A stretch of DNA of 64,000 nt, taken from an uncultured bacterium. GTDB lineage: Bacteria; Bacillota_I; Bacilli_A; RF39; UBA660. Of the stretch, positions 34,010 to 42,637 are shown in pieces (within the stretch, counting starts at the first letter, position 1; each line of letters opens with the position of its first letter). Both the position numbers and the translations under genes were made by a program. The DNA lies in assembly GCA_905216155.1 (NCBI GenBank), contig CAJMSU010000004.1:1-64000 (forward strand), in the 5' to 3' direction. The notes under the pieces were generated by a model. That model saw only the letters and a program-made list of their open reading frames with translations. It made no database searches and had not been told where the DNA came from.

Positions 34010-35707
34010 ATGAATGAGAGTATTTTTGATAAATTAGATTTTGGACCTTTAAGGGCAGTTTTAGATAATGATGATATAACAGATATTTCATTTGATAATA
34101 ATGGTCAAATATGGATTCGTTCTTTAACACAAGGTTCTTTAAGAGTTGAAATAGAAGGTGTTACACCAGAATTTATTGAAAAGCTTGCTTTTCAATGTTC
34201 TAATGTAATGGGTACAACTTTTAATAATGCTAAGCCATTTTTGGATGCTGAATCAGCTGAGTTACGTCTTAACTTTGTGCATCAATCTATTGCTACTAAT
34301 GGTATTGCTATGGTTATTCGTAAAACTCCAGCTAAAATTCGACTTGAAAAAGAAAAACTTTTAAAAGATGATTATTTTACAAGAGATATTCATGATACAC
34401 TTATTAAATGTGTTGAAGGACATTGTAATATAATAGTTTGTGGTGAAACTGGTTCTGGTAAAACTGAGTTTGTTAAGTACTTAGCTAGTCATACTAAAAC
34501 TAATGAAAAGATTATTACAATTGAAGATACTTTGGAATTGCATTTGGATAAAATATTTCCACAAAGAGATATTGTTGCTATGAAGACTAATAATGTTGCT
34601 AGTTATACTGATGTTTTGGTTACTTGTATGAGACAGAATCCTAAATGGATTTTACTTTCAGAAGTACGTAGTGCAGAGGCTGTTTCTGCTGTTCGTAACT
34701 CTATTTCTTCTGGACATAATATTTTGTCAACAATTCATGCAGATAAGGCTTCTGCTATTCCTTATCGTCTTTATAGTTTGATGGAGACTGATTTGGATGT
34801 TAATCAATTCTTAACTACAATATATAGATATATTCAATTGGGTGTACATATAAAGGCTTATTATAGTAAGGAAAGAGGAAAATTTCATCGTGAAGTTGAT
34901 GAAGTTGTTGAATTCTATGTTGATGAAAACAATAAACCTCAAAGTAAGACTATATATCAAAAATTATTTGGAAAAGAGCCTGTTATGCATAAACCTAGTC
35001 CTCATTTGATAGAGTATTTAGCTAATCAAAATATTGATATTAGTGATATTACTTCTAAAATAGAGGATGATCCCTTTGAATATAATTCTGAACAAACTAT
35101 AGAAAAGACTGTTTTGGGTAATGATATTCCAATAGAAAAAAATACTGATAGTGATAGTGATGAAAATACTACTACGGATAATACTGGTAATACAAAAACA
35201 GATAATGCTAGTAATGTAGGAGATACTATTTCTAATAATCAGGTTAATACACAGAGTCAGGTTAATAACCAAGTTAACAATCAAGTTAATCAGACTGTAA
35301 GTAATCCTGTAAGACCTAATGTAGTAAATCAACAAGTACCAGTTACAAGTACAGCTAATCCTACTCCTAATAATTTGACTACTGGTTTAGTTAATCCTTC
35401 GGTTAATAATAATTTGAATAATAGTCAAGTTAGTCAGAATTTACAAACACCTAGAGTAGTTAATACTGTACCAGTTACTAATGCAGTTATTAATCCATCA
35501 GTTACTCAGAATGCTATTTCTAATAATAATGCTAATTTAAGTAGTACACCTATAAAACCACAAATTGGACAAGTACAAAATACTCAACAAGTAGTGCAAC
35601 CTAGTTTAAATAATCAGGTTTCTACTAATCAAAATGTTGTACCTAATGTTAATATTCCAATTATTAATAATCAAAATATTGGTAATTTAGGTACACAGAA
35701 TTCATAG
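34010..35707 (+). CDS. CpaF/TadA-type pilus assembly ATPase with Asn/Gln-rich tail
   Basis: 565 residues. Residues 1 to ~350 form a secretion ATPase of the VirB11/CpaF class: Walker A GETGSGKT (145-152), Asp box ITIEDTLELHL, Walker B-like WILLSEVRSAEAV, and the His box LSTIHADKASA. It powers assembly of Tad pili. Residues ~355-565 are an unusual low-complexity tail rich in Asn, Gln, Val, Thr and Pro (QVNNQVNNQVNQTVSNP) that ordinary CpaF proteins lack. The tail starts after the catalytic core is complete, so activity need not be affected. It may act as a flexible scaffold or condensate-forming segment. tadB follows after 19 nt. Confidence 0.92.
   Translation: MNESIFDKLDFGPLRAVLDNDDITDISFDNNGQIWIRSLTQGSLRVEIEGVTPEFIEKLAFQCSNVMGTTFNNAKPFLDAESAELRLNFVHQSIATNGIAMVIRKTPAKIRLEKEKLLKDDYFTRDIHDTLIKCVEGHCNIIVCGETGSGKTEFVKYLASHTKTNEKIITIEDTLELHLDKIFPQRDIVAMKTNNVASYTDVLVTCMRQNPKWILLSEVRSAEAVSAVRNSISSGHNILSTIHADKASAIPYRLYSLMETDLDVNQFLTTIYRYIQLGVHIKAYYSKERGKFHREVDEVVEFYVDENNKPQSKTIYQKLFGKEPVMHKPSPHLIEYLANQNIDISDITSKIEDDPFEYNSEQTIEKTVLGNDIPIEKNTDSDSDENTTTDNTGNTKTDNASNVGDTISNNQVNTQSQVNNQVNNQVNQTVSNPVRPNVVNQQVPVTSTANPTPNNLTTGLVNPSVNNNLNNSQVSQNLQTPRVVNTVPVTNAVINPSVTQNAISNNNANLSSTPIKPQIGQVQNTQQVVQPSLNNQVSTNQNVVPNVNIPIINNQNIGNLGTQNS
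35240..35293 (+). repeat. Short in-frame repeats coding QVN units
   Basis: The 9-nt unit CARGTTAAY occurs four times in this stretch of the CpaF-like gene, always in frame and encoding Gln-Val-Asn. It looks like slippage-type growth of the low-complexity tail. Confidence 0.6.
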
Positions 35708-35726
35708 AAAAGGGGTGAAGTAGAAA

Positions 35727-36629
35727 ATGTATATATTTGAGTTAATATTTTTGATTTTACTTTTTTCTGGAATAATGCTTTATAGAAATTATAAGGGTCA
35801 AAATGTAGGTAAATTTATTACTGAGCAAGTGCAGACAGCTTATGATAAATTTGCACCATATTCTTTTAAAATGGTAAGAGAAAAAACTAAGGAACTTGGT
35901 CAGGAATATACTCCAAGACAATATATGATTCAAGTTACTGTTATGGAAGTTTTTACTGCTGTTGTTACTTATATGTATTTTTATAATATTTTGATATCTC
36001 TTATCTATATGGCTGCTGTTTTAATGGTTGTACCATATCTTGCTTATTTAAGATGTAAAAGAGTTTATAGTGAATTTATTTTTGAACAAATACAGACATA
36101 TACTTCTAATACTATTATGGAATTTGCTACTACACAATCTTTTGTAAAGGCATTAGAGGGTGTTGTTAATTCTGGTATACTTGAAGATCCTGTAAAAAGT
36201 GATGTTCAACATATGATAGATTTATCTTATCAAAATGGTACAATTGATGAGTCTCTTACTTATATGAGTCAATTATATCCATATTTTATAGTTAAAAATA
36301 TGCATCAATTATTTTTACAAATAACAAAAGAGGGTGCTCAAAATTCTATGGATTCACTTGATAATATGCAACTTGATATAGATATGCTTGTTGAAAGTGT
36401 TTATAGAGATAGAATTGAAAGACAAACATTCCATAAACAATTTTTATACTTTGGTGTAATGTTATATTTAATGGTTATGTTGGTTCAATACTTACTTGGT
36501 ACTGAGACTTATTTAAATTTATTACAGCGATGGTATATACAATTTCTATTGCATGGTGTTTTAATAATAAATTCTTACTTTTTACTTAAGGGTGAAAAAT
36601 ATTATAATGAGAATGTAGGTGCTGAATAA
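35727..36629 (+). CDS. TadB-like pilus platform membrane protein
   Basis: 300 residues. N-terminal TM helix, then a TM pair (~75-115), a ~120-residue cytoplasmic helical domain typical of T2SS-F/TadB (TIMEFATTQSFVKALEGVVNSGI ... NSMDSLDNMQLDIDMLVESVYRDR), and two TM helices near the end. TadB and TadC form the inner-membrane platform on which the CpaF ATPase works. The stop codon overlaps the ATG of the next gene by one base. Assigned by topology and position; sequence is diverged. Confidence 0.78.
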   Translation: MYIFELIFLILLFSGIMLYRNYKGQNVGKFITEQVQTAYDKFAPYSFKMVREKTKELGQEYTPRQYMIQVTVMEVFTAVVTYMYFYNILISLIYMAAVLMVVPYLAYLRCKRVYSEFIFEQIQTYTSNTIMEFATTQSFVKALEGVVNSGILEDPVKSDVQHMIDLSYQNGTIDESLTYMSQLYPYFIVKNMHQLFLQITKEGAQNSMDSLDNMQLDIDMLVESVYRDRIERQTFHKQFLYFGVMLYLMVMLVQYLLGTETYLNLLQRWYIQFLLHGVLIINSYFLLKGEKYYNENVGAE

Positions 36630-37411
36630 TGGCGGTGTTTATAGCAAGTGCAATTATCGTATTTGTATTAATATATAATAATACAATAGATAAAGATAAA
36701 TTTATTGCAGATAATGAGAAATATTTTGAACTTCTAAGAGAAGATGATTATTCATTTTTAGTTTATGCTAAATATGGTGATAATGCTGATCCTGATAAAT
36801 TATTTAGATCAAGAGTAATGTATGGATTTATTGCTGGTATTGCATTTTTATTCATCTTTCTTACAAATCTTTCATTGATAAATATTGTTTTATCAATTTT
36901 GATTGGGGCTTTGGTATTTAAATCTTCATATTTTCAATTAAAAAGTTATTATAAGGCACATTTACATGAAATAGATGTTATGCTTCCATACTATTTGAAG
37001 AGTTTGGAAATTTTGATTCAACATTATACGGTTCCTGTCGCTCTTGGTAAATCATTAGATGATGCTCCTGAGATATTTAAACCGGGTCTTAGAAAGCTTA
37101 TAGATGAAATTAATTCAGGTGATGCTTCAATTGATCCATATATGGAATTTGCTAATACTTATCCAGTTAGAGATTCTATGCGAATGATGAGACTTTTATA
37201 TAGATTGGGACTTGGTTCACAAGAGAAAAAGCAAGAGAGATTGATGATGTTTTCTAGAAGTGTATCTAATTTACAAAATAAAGCTAGGGAAACAAAATAT
37301 AAAGAAAGACTTAATCATATGGAAAGTCAAACTATGATAATGCTTGTTGTTACAGGTGTTGGAGTTATGCTTATAATTTTAATTTCTATGATGATGATGT
37401 TTAGTGTATAA
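36629..37411 (+). CDS. TadC-like pilus platform membrane protein
   Basis: 260 residues, with a first TM at the N-terminus, a TM pair at ~70-110, a cytoplasmic helical domain (EIDVMLPYYLKSLEILIQHYTVPVALGKSLDDAPE) and a final Met-rich TM (MIMLVVTGVGVMLIILISMMMMF). The helical phrase LxxxxxxxxVPVALxxxxxxAP and the topology fit TadC. It ends the first Tad transcription unit; a strong promoter for the pilin gene follows. Confidence 0.78.
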   Translation: MAVFIASAIIVFVLIYNNTIDKDKFIADNEKYFELLREDDYSFLVYAKYGDNADPDKLFRSRVMYGFIAGIAFLFIFLTNLSLINIVLSILIGALVFKSSYFQLKSYYKAHLHEIDVMLPYYLKSLEILIQHYTVPVALGKSLDDAPEIFKPGLRKLIDEINSGDASIDPYMEFANTYPVRDSMRMMRLLYRLGLGSQEKKQERLMMFSRSVSNLQNKARETKYKERLNHMESQTMIMLVVTGVGVMLIILISMMMMFSV

Positions 37412-37436
37412 GTTGTGTAAATAAGATTAAAAAGTA

Positions 37437-37464
37437 TTGTTAATTTTAAATATTTTGGTATAAT
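37437..37464 (+). promoter_or_regulatory. Strong promoter before the pilin-like gene
   Basis: TTGTTA (37437-37442), 16-nt spacer, TATAAT (37459-37464) with a TGG extension. It allows the pilin to be expressed above the assembly genes. Confidence 0.75.
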
Positions 37465-37503
37465 AATATTGTATAAATAATAGAGAAAGGATGTGTTGTT
37501 TTA

Positions 37504-37725
37504 ATGAAAGCAGCAACAGGTGAATTAAATTTAACAGTTATTACATTGATAGCAATATCAGCAGTTATTGCATTCTTTTGGGCTTTTTGGCCAACAATTA
37601 AGAATTCAGTTGCTAAACAATGGGATAATATTAATGCTGGTGGTAAAGATGAAAAGGAAGGCCAAGGTTGGAAGCCGATCGGATTTATAATTGTTGATGA
37701 TTATTTAATTAGTTTTGGTAAATAG
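37504..37725 (+). CDS. Small Flp-pilin-like protein
   Basis: 73 residues: a short leader, one hydrophobic helix (about 9-31, LTVITLIAISAVIAFFWAFW) and a short hydrophilic tail with Gly and Lys. Size and the position after tadC with its own promoter fit the major pilin of a Tad system. It lacks the G-xxxx-E-Y site of classical Flp pilins; instead ATGELNLT precedes the helix, and the next gene has a similar AFGGIVNIS. No prepilin peptidase gene is in the window. Pilin function is inference from size and context. Confidence 0.68.
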   Translation: MKAATGELNLTVITLIAISAVIAFFWAFWPTIKNSVAKQWDNINAGGKDEKEGQGWKPIGFIIVDDYLISFGK

Positions 37726-37738
37726 GTGGTGATAATTC

Positions 37739-38176
37739 ATGCGTGATGCTTTTGGTGGTATTGTAAATATTTCTATGATTGTAGTCTTTTTAGTTGTAGT
37801 TAGCGGATATTTAGCATTTAATGTTACTTATACGAAGGCATTTCGTATGAAAAATAAAATAATTACAACTTTAGAGCAATATGAAGGCTGTCAAGATAAT
37901 AATGAACAAACTTGTGTTAAAATATTAGAAGATTATGCAAATAGTATTGGATATGTTACACCTGATGAAAACTACTGTACTAAAGGTAGAAAGTGGACAA
38001 AATGTACTAATAAATACGCTTGGAAAGAAATGCAATCAGGTACTGGTGGAGATAATACTAAACATTATTATAATGTTAGAACTATGATTTCTATACAAAT
38101 ACCAATTATAGAAAAAATTATGTCTAATATGTCTGTTTTTTACCTTAATGGTAGTACAAAATTGATGAGAAAGTAA
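37739..38176 (+). CDS. Minor pilin-like (TadE-like) single-TM protein
   Basis: 145 residues. N-terminal hydrophobic helix (about 7-29, GIVNISMIVVFLVVVSGYLAF), then an external domain with four Cys in two pairs (EGCQDNNEQTCVK and YCTKGRKWTKC), probably disulfide bonded. It follows the pilin-like gene after 13 nt and shares its G-x-hydrophobic-N-hydrophobic-(S/T) junction. A minor pilin or pilus-initiation role is likely from context. Confidence 0.65.
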   Translation: MRDAFGGIVNISMIVVFLVVVSGYLAFNVTYTKAFRMKNKIITTLEQYEGCQDNNEQTCVKILEDYANSIGYVTPDENYCTKGRKWTKCTNKYAWKEMQSGTGGDNTKHYYNVRTMISIQIPIIEKIMSNMSVFYLNGSTKLMRK

Positions 38177-38204
38177 TTATGTCTATAGAAAGGGGAGATA
38201 ATGC

Positions 38205-39194
38205 ATGAATGTTATAATTTCTAATACACAAAGAGAAGCTTTATCTAACCTTGATATTGATGTTATTAAGAGTATTAGTGGTGAGTATGAAGCTAATGAA
38301 TTAGTTGAGATGTTTAAGAATTTTTTCTATAATAGAATGATTTTAGATGTTTCAGCTCTTAAAAATTTCTATGATATTGATAGTTATAAAGTGATTGCTA
38401 ATGGATTAGATGTTGATAAAATCATCTTTTTCTTACCTGAAGGTAGTAGGGTATGTACTAGCAATTTTTTATCTAATTTAGTTACTATTGGTATTTATAA
38501 TTTTACTAGTAATGTTGAAGGTGTTAAGTATTTATTGGATCATCCAAATAAATATGAGGATGTTGCTAAACTACAAAAGGTTGCTCCTGTAAATAATTCT
38601 TCTATGGTTTCTAGTAGTGGTATTGGTTGTAAAATTATTGGTTTTAAGGATGTTACTGAACATGCTGGTGCTACTACACTTATACACATGTTAAAAAAAG
38701 AGTTGGTACCATTTTTTGGTGATTCAATTGTTTGTGTGGAAATTGATAAGACTGATTTTCAATATTTAAATGATAAAAAAATGGTATCAGTTAGTCAAGA
38801 TCAAATAAGTGCAACTATTTCTAAATTTTCTAATAATTCTGTTATTTTAGTTGATTTAAATAACTGTAGTAATAACTCTTTTTGTGGAGAGGTTATTTAT
38901 TTACTTGAACCTAGTACTATTAAACTTAATAAGTTAATAAAAAGAAATAGAAGTATTTTAAGTAAAATTGCTGGTAAAAAAGTGGTATTAAATAAAAGTT
39001 TACTTTCTAATAAGGATGTTGGAGAGTTTGAATATGAAGCAAAATTAAAGGTATTTTATAATATACCTCCACTTGATGATAGAAAAAAGAATCAAATATT
39101 AGTAGATTTTTTATCTAGAATAGAGATGCTTGGTATTAATAGTGGAGATAAAGATGAAGGAAATAATAAGATTTTTGGACTTTTTAGACGTTAA
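38205..39194 (+). CDS. CpaE/TadZ-like protein with degenerate P-loop
   Basis: 329 residues. N-terminal ~125 residues resemble an atypical receiver-like domain. The second half is a MinD/ParA-like fold in which the deviant Walker A KGGxGKT is replaced by DVTEHAGATTLI, with no Lys in the loop. IVCVEIDKTDFQYL and VILVDLNNCS follow as expected strands. CpaE/TadZ positions the Tad machinery at a cell pole or patch. The missing Lys suggests that ATP is not hydrolysed in the usual way. It sits between the minor pilin and the VirB2-like genes, linking the Tad and T4SS parts. Confidence 0.7.
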   Translation: MNVIISNTQREALSNLDIDVIKSISGEYEANELVEMFKNFFYNRMILDVSALKNFYDIDSYKVIANGLDVDKIIFFLPEGSRVCTSNFLSNLVTIGIYNFTSNVEGVKYLLDHPNKYEDVAKLQKVAPVNNSSMVSSSGIGCKIIGFKDVTEHAGATTLIHMLKKELVPFFGDSIVCVEIDKTDFQYLNDKKMVSVSQDQISATISKFSNNSVILVDLNNCSNNSFCGEVIYLLEPSTIKLNKLIKRNRSILSKIAGKKVVLNKSLLSNKDVGEFEYEAKLKVFYNIPPLDDRKKNQILVDFLSRIEMLGINSGDKDEGNNKIFGLFRR

Positions 39195-39196
39195 TG

Positions 39197-39225
39197 TTGA
39201 CAAAAAAAGTCTAATAATGTATTAT
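39197..39225 (+). promoter_or_regulatory. Promoter of VirB2-like gene 1
   Basis: TTGACA (39197-39202), 17-nt spacer, TATTAT (39220-39225). Confidence 0.75.
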
Positions 39226-39252
39226 TTAAATATATTGAAGGAGTGATAAGAT

Positions 39253-39600
39253 ATGTCAAATTTATTTCAAATAGGTTTAAAGAATGCTGACAAAAGTTGT
39301 GAAGGCTTGGGTCCAATTGTTAGATTAATTAAGAAAGGTGTTTTTCCATTAATTCAAATTGGTATTCCAATTTTATTAATTGTATTTGGTACTATAGATT
39401 TAGGAAAGGCTGTTATTTCTAGTGATGATAAAGAAATAAAAGCTGCTCAAGGAAGACTTATTAAACGTTGTATTTATGCAGCAGCAGTATTTTTTGTTAC
39501 TACATTAGTTACTTTACTTATGAATATAGTTGCTAAAGGTGCTGATGAATCAGAAAATAATACAACTAGTTGGGCTACATGTTGGAGATCAGTAAAATAA
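39253..39600 (+). CDS. VirB2-like two-TM protein 1
   Basis: 115 residues. Two TM helices (about 30-50 and 72-94) around a charged loop: PLIQIGIPILLIVFGTIDLGKAVISSDDKEIKAAQ, then RLIKRCIYAAAVFFVTTLVTLLMNIV. The size and hairpin topology fit T4SS pilin/VirB2-type proteins and their Gram-positive counterparts. It is paralogous to the proteins at 39695 and 17859 (shared PILLIV...K...S-D-D...R). It has its own promoter and a terminator directly after it, so it is expressed as an isolated unit, as expected for an abundant component. Confidence 0.78.
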   Translation: MSNLFQIGLKNADKSCEGLGPIVRLIKKGVFPLIQIGIPILLIVFGTIDLGKAVISSDDKEIKAAQGRLIKRCIYAAAVFFVTTLVTLLMNIVAKGADESENNTTSWATCWRSVK

Positions 39601-39610
39601 TAATGATTGT

Positions 39611-39642
39611 AAATAGTAATTTTAAATTGCTATTTTTTTTTT
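39611..39642 (+). terminator. Intrinsic terminator after VirB2-like gene 1
   Basis: AAATAGTAAT (39611-39620) pairs with ATTGCTATTT (39626-39635), 10 bp including one G-U, followed by seven T. Confidence 0.85.
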
Positions 39643-39694
39643 ATTTTGATATACTTATGTTATATTATTGTAGTAGGTTGTGTGGAGTGATTAT

Positions 39695-40198
39695 ATGAAA
39701 ATAAATGGCAATAAAATTTTGATTTTTAATTTTATTATATTGTTATGTGCAGTTTTTATTGTTCCTTATAGTGTTAATGCTAAGAGCTGTAAAAATCAAT
39801 GTAAAGGAAACAGTGATTATAATACTTGTATTAATAAATGCAAAAAAAATAAAAAGAGTAGTAGTAACTCTAATAATAATTCCAATAGTAATACAGTTTC
39901 AACAACTGATTCTGCAGAATGCAATGCTTTGTTAGGCGATAAAGAAAAAGAAGAATCTGTTGCTTGGCTAGTACAAAAATTACTTGATTACTTAAAGATA
40001 CTTGGGCCTATTTTGGTAGTAATACTTAGCAGTGTTGATTTTGCTAAGGCAATTGTTATGAGTGATGATGATACTATGAAAAAATCTCAAAAGAAGTTTA
40101 TTATTAGATTAATTGTAGCTGCTTTATTATTTTTAATTCCTACAATAGTGCAATTGCTTCTTGATATTTTTGGTATAACAAGTTGCGATATTTATTAG
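39695..40198 (+). CDS. VirB2-like two-TM protein 2 with twin-CX3C external segment
   Basis: 167 residues. The ATG at 39695 is preferred because GGAG precedes it; a GTG five codons upstream is in frame. It begins with a signal peptide (LIFNFIILLCAVFIVPYSVNAKS), then a mature N-terminal segment with CX3C-X8-CX3C at residues 32-49, a Ser/Asn linker, and a two-TM hairpin (LKILGPILVVILSSVDFAKAIVMSDDD ... FIIRLIVAALLFLIPTIVQLLLDIF) that aligns with VirB2-like protein 1. It would expose the Cys motif outside the membrane. VirB6 follows after 22 nt. Confidence 0.78.
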   Translation: MKINGNKILIFNFIILLCAVFIVPYSVNAKSCKNQCKGNSDYNTCINKCKKNKKSSSNSNNNSNSNTVSTTDSAECNALLGDKEKEESVAWLVQKLLDYLKILGPILVVILSSVDFAKAIVMSDDDTMKKSQKKFIIRLIVAALLFLIPTIVQLLLDIFGITSCDIY

Positions 40199-40220
40199 TT
40201 TATAAGAAGGTGAATGTGAT

Positions 40221-42293
40221 ATGAATAACAATACGGAACAACATTGGTGGAATGATATAGGAAATTGGTTTATTAAGATATTCAATCAGAGTATTTATTT
40301 TTTACTTGCAGGTGTGTATGATATAATCGTTAACATTTCTAAATCACAAATTTTATCTGGCAGTACTGTTATGGCTTTTTTTTCTAGAGTTCAGTTAATG
40401 ATTGGTGTATTTATGGTTTTTAGGCTTACAATCACGGTATTACAAGGATTGATTGATCCTGAAAAATTCATGGATTCTAAATCGGGCTTTGGCAATATTA
40501 TTACAAAAATGATTGTTTCTTTAGCACTTTTGACTACTCTAATACCTATTAATATTCCTAATCCAAGTAATAGTTATGAAAAGCAATTGAAGAGTAATGG
40601 TTTATTATTTGGAATACTATATGATTTTCAGGATAGAATTTTATCACAGAATATTTTAGCTAAACTTGTATTAGGTACCAATTCAACTTCTGATTCTGAT
40701 AATCAAATTAAGGATACTGGTGACGATTTATCAACTACATTATTGAAAAATTTTTTTACACCAAATTTAAAACCAGAAGTTGGTAATTCATTTAAATTGG
40801 TAAAGGATGATGATGGCACTCTTAGATACAATCAAGATGATTTGTTTTGTGAAACAAGAAACAGAGCAGAGGGTGGAGATGAAGGAAATAAAGATCCTAA
40901 AAGAACAGCTGATGCGTATAAAAAATATTATAAGTCAAAAAATCCAGTGGAGATATTAAATTTAATTAATGAACCATGTGAAACAACAACTGATCCTAGT
41001 GGTAGTAAATATATTAAACTTCGTGGTTGGGATGCATATGCTTTTAATTTTAATTGGCTTATAGCTTTTATATGTGGTATTATATTTTTATTTGTGCTTG
41101 TCAATATATGTATAGAAGTTGCAAAAAGAGCTATCAAACTTGCAATACTTAGACTTATTGCTCCTATTCCTATCATTAGTTATATGAATCCAAAGTCATC
41201 AATGGATAATGGAGCTTTTGGCTCTTGGGTTAAAACTTTATCCACTACTTATATTGATTTGTTTATTAATTTATTAATAATATATTTTGTTTTATTTCTA
41301 ATGAAAGAAATAGCTGATAATAATGGACTTGTTGTTAGTGATGGTGCCTCAGGAACTGTCGTGTTATTTTCTAAAGTATTTATTTATATAGGATTATTAT
41401 TATTTGCAAAAGATGCTCCTAAGTTTATAAAACAGTCGTTAGGTATTAAAGATGATGGTGGTAAAGGCTGGTTTAGTGGAATTGCTGCCGCTGCGGGACT
41501 TGGTGCTGCAGGTATTGGTGCTATTGGTTCTGCTAGAGCAAATTTTCAAGCTTCTAGAGAAGAAAACCCACCTGGGAAAAATTTAAGAGTAAGAAATTTT
41601 GGTTCTGCTTTGGTTGGTGGAATGTCTGGAATGGTGACTGGTGGAAAAGCAGCTTTGACTGCAAAGGATCATAACTTTAAGGCTGTTACTGATGCAATGC
41701 GTAATAGAAATGAACAAAGACTTTCTGGTTATACTCCTGCTAGAAATATAAAAACACGACTTGCATATGCTGTTACCGGAAATGGTTCATCTAAAAAATA
41801 TGAAGATATAATGAGTGATCAAAAGGCTTTTGCTGATTATTATAAGCATGCTGTTGGAAAAGCTGACGTGGATAGCACTAATTTAAGTGCTATTGGTATT
41901 GGCGGTTATGGTAATGAATCTGTTAAGAGTCTAAAAGAAAATTTTGAAAGACTTAAAATTGCTGGTGCTGATACAGCTACATTAAAAAAAGCTGAAGATC
42001 GTTATAAAAATGCTCAAGCAGCTTTGGTTGGTGCCGTTATTAAAGGTAGACATACTTCTGGTCAAGCATCTCAAATTAAACTTGATTATGATAAGGCAAT
42101 GGAAATATCTAGAAAGTATGATAATACAGATAATAAGCTAGATATGACTTTAAATGTGTCTGGTATGGCTGATGGAAAAATTGCCGAGGAATGGAAGGGA
42201 GCACAATTTACTGCTATTGATAATGCTTATAAAGTTGAACATAGTGATGAATATGCTAAAGCAAAATTAAATGATCAAAATTCTAAAAAATAA
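40221..42293 (+). CDS. VirB6/TrbL-like channel membrane protein
   Basis: 690 residues. About six TM helices in the first ~415 residues: three near the N-terminus, a ~150-residue external loop with two Cys (~115-270), and three more (WLIAFICGIIFLFVLVNI; LFINLLIIYFVLFLM; VFIYIGLLLFAKDAP). A Gly/Ala-rich segment (GIAAAAGLGAAGIGAIGSARAN) leads to a ~270-residue cytoplasmic helical tail rich in Lys. This is the layout of Gram-positive VirB6/TrbL proteins, the translocation-channel core of type IV secretion. Assignment rests on topology, the Gly/Ala hinge and position before VirB3 and VirB4. Confidence 0.8.
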   Translation: MNNNTEQHWWNDIGNWFIKIFNQSIYFLLAGVYDIIVNISKSQILSGSTVMAFFSRVQLMIGVFMVFRLTITVLQGLIDPEKFMDSKSGFGNIITKMIVSLALLTTLIPINIPNPSNSYEKQLKSNGLLFGILYDFQDRILSQNILAKLVLGTNSTSDSDNQIKDTGDDLSTTLLKNFFTPNLKPEVGNSFKLVKDDDGTLRYNQDDLFCETRNRAEGGDEGNKDPKRTADAYKKYYKSKNPVEILNLINEPCETTTDPSGSKYIKLRGWDAYAFNFNWLIAFICGIIFLFVLVNICIEVAKRAIKLAILRLIAPIPIISYMNPKSSMDNGAFGSWVKTLSTTYIDLFINLLIIYFVLFLMKEIADNNGLVVSDGASGTVVLFSKVFIYIGLLLFAKDAPKFIKQSLGIKDDGGKGWFSGIAAAAGLGAAGIGAIGSARANFQASREENPPGKNLRVRNFGSALVGGMSGMVTGGKAALTAKDHNFKAVTDAMRNRNEQRLSGYTPARNIKTRLAYAVTGNGSSKKYEDIMSDQKAFADYYKHAVGKADVDSTNLSAIGIGGYGNESVKSLKENFERLKIAGADTATLKKAEDRYKNAQAALVGAVIKGRHTSGQASQIKLDYDKAMEISRKYDNTDNKLDMTLNVSGMADGKIAEEWKGAQFTAIDNAYKVEHSDEYAKAKLNDQNSKK

Positions 42294-42319
42294 TATATGG
42301 TAAGGGATGTGTGATATAA

Positions 42320-42637
42320 GTGAATAATTATTTGATACCTGCTAATACAAAGAAGGGACAATTGATACTTGGAATTTTTAGACCTTTCGATTTAATATTA
42401 TTTTCAGTTGGGGTTGTTATTACAATTATATTGCTTGCATTTGTTCCGGTTTCTTCAACTTGGATGACAATTGTAATTTTGGCTCCTGCTGTTATATGTG
42501 GGTTTTTAGTAATGCCGGTTCCATATTATCATAATATGTTAACTGTGATTGCTGAATTATATGAGTTTTTAACTAATAATCAAGTTTATAAATGGAAAGG
42601 TTGGTGTGTACGAGATGGCAAGAACAAGAGGAAATAG
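42320..42637 (+). CDS. VirB3/PrgI-like membrane protein
   Basis: 105 residues with a GTG start. Two TM helices (about 26-43 and 47-66) and a short cytoplasmic end, YKWKGWCVRDGKNKRK. Size, topology and the position directly before VirB4 are those of PrgI/VirB3. In T4SS, VirB3 anchors the VirB4 ATPase to the membrane. The last 23 bases overlap the start of the VirB4 N-terminal gene, so the proteins are made together. Confidence 0.8.
   Translation: MNNYLIPANTKKGQLILGIFRPFDLILFSVGVVITIILLAFVPVSSTWMTIVILAPAVICGFLVMPVPYYHNMLTVIAELYEFLTNNQVYKWKGWCVRDGKNKRK

Noticed and set aside
39747..39935. Second frame inside the VirB2-like gene 2
   Set aside because: It lies fully inside a better gene, has no ribosome binding site, and its hydrophobic content comes from AT-rich sequence.
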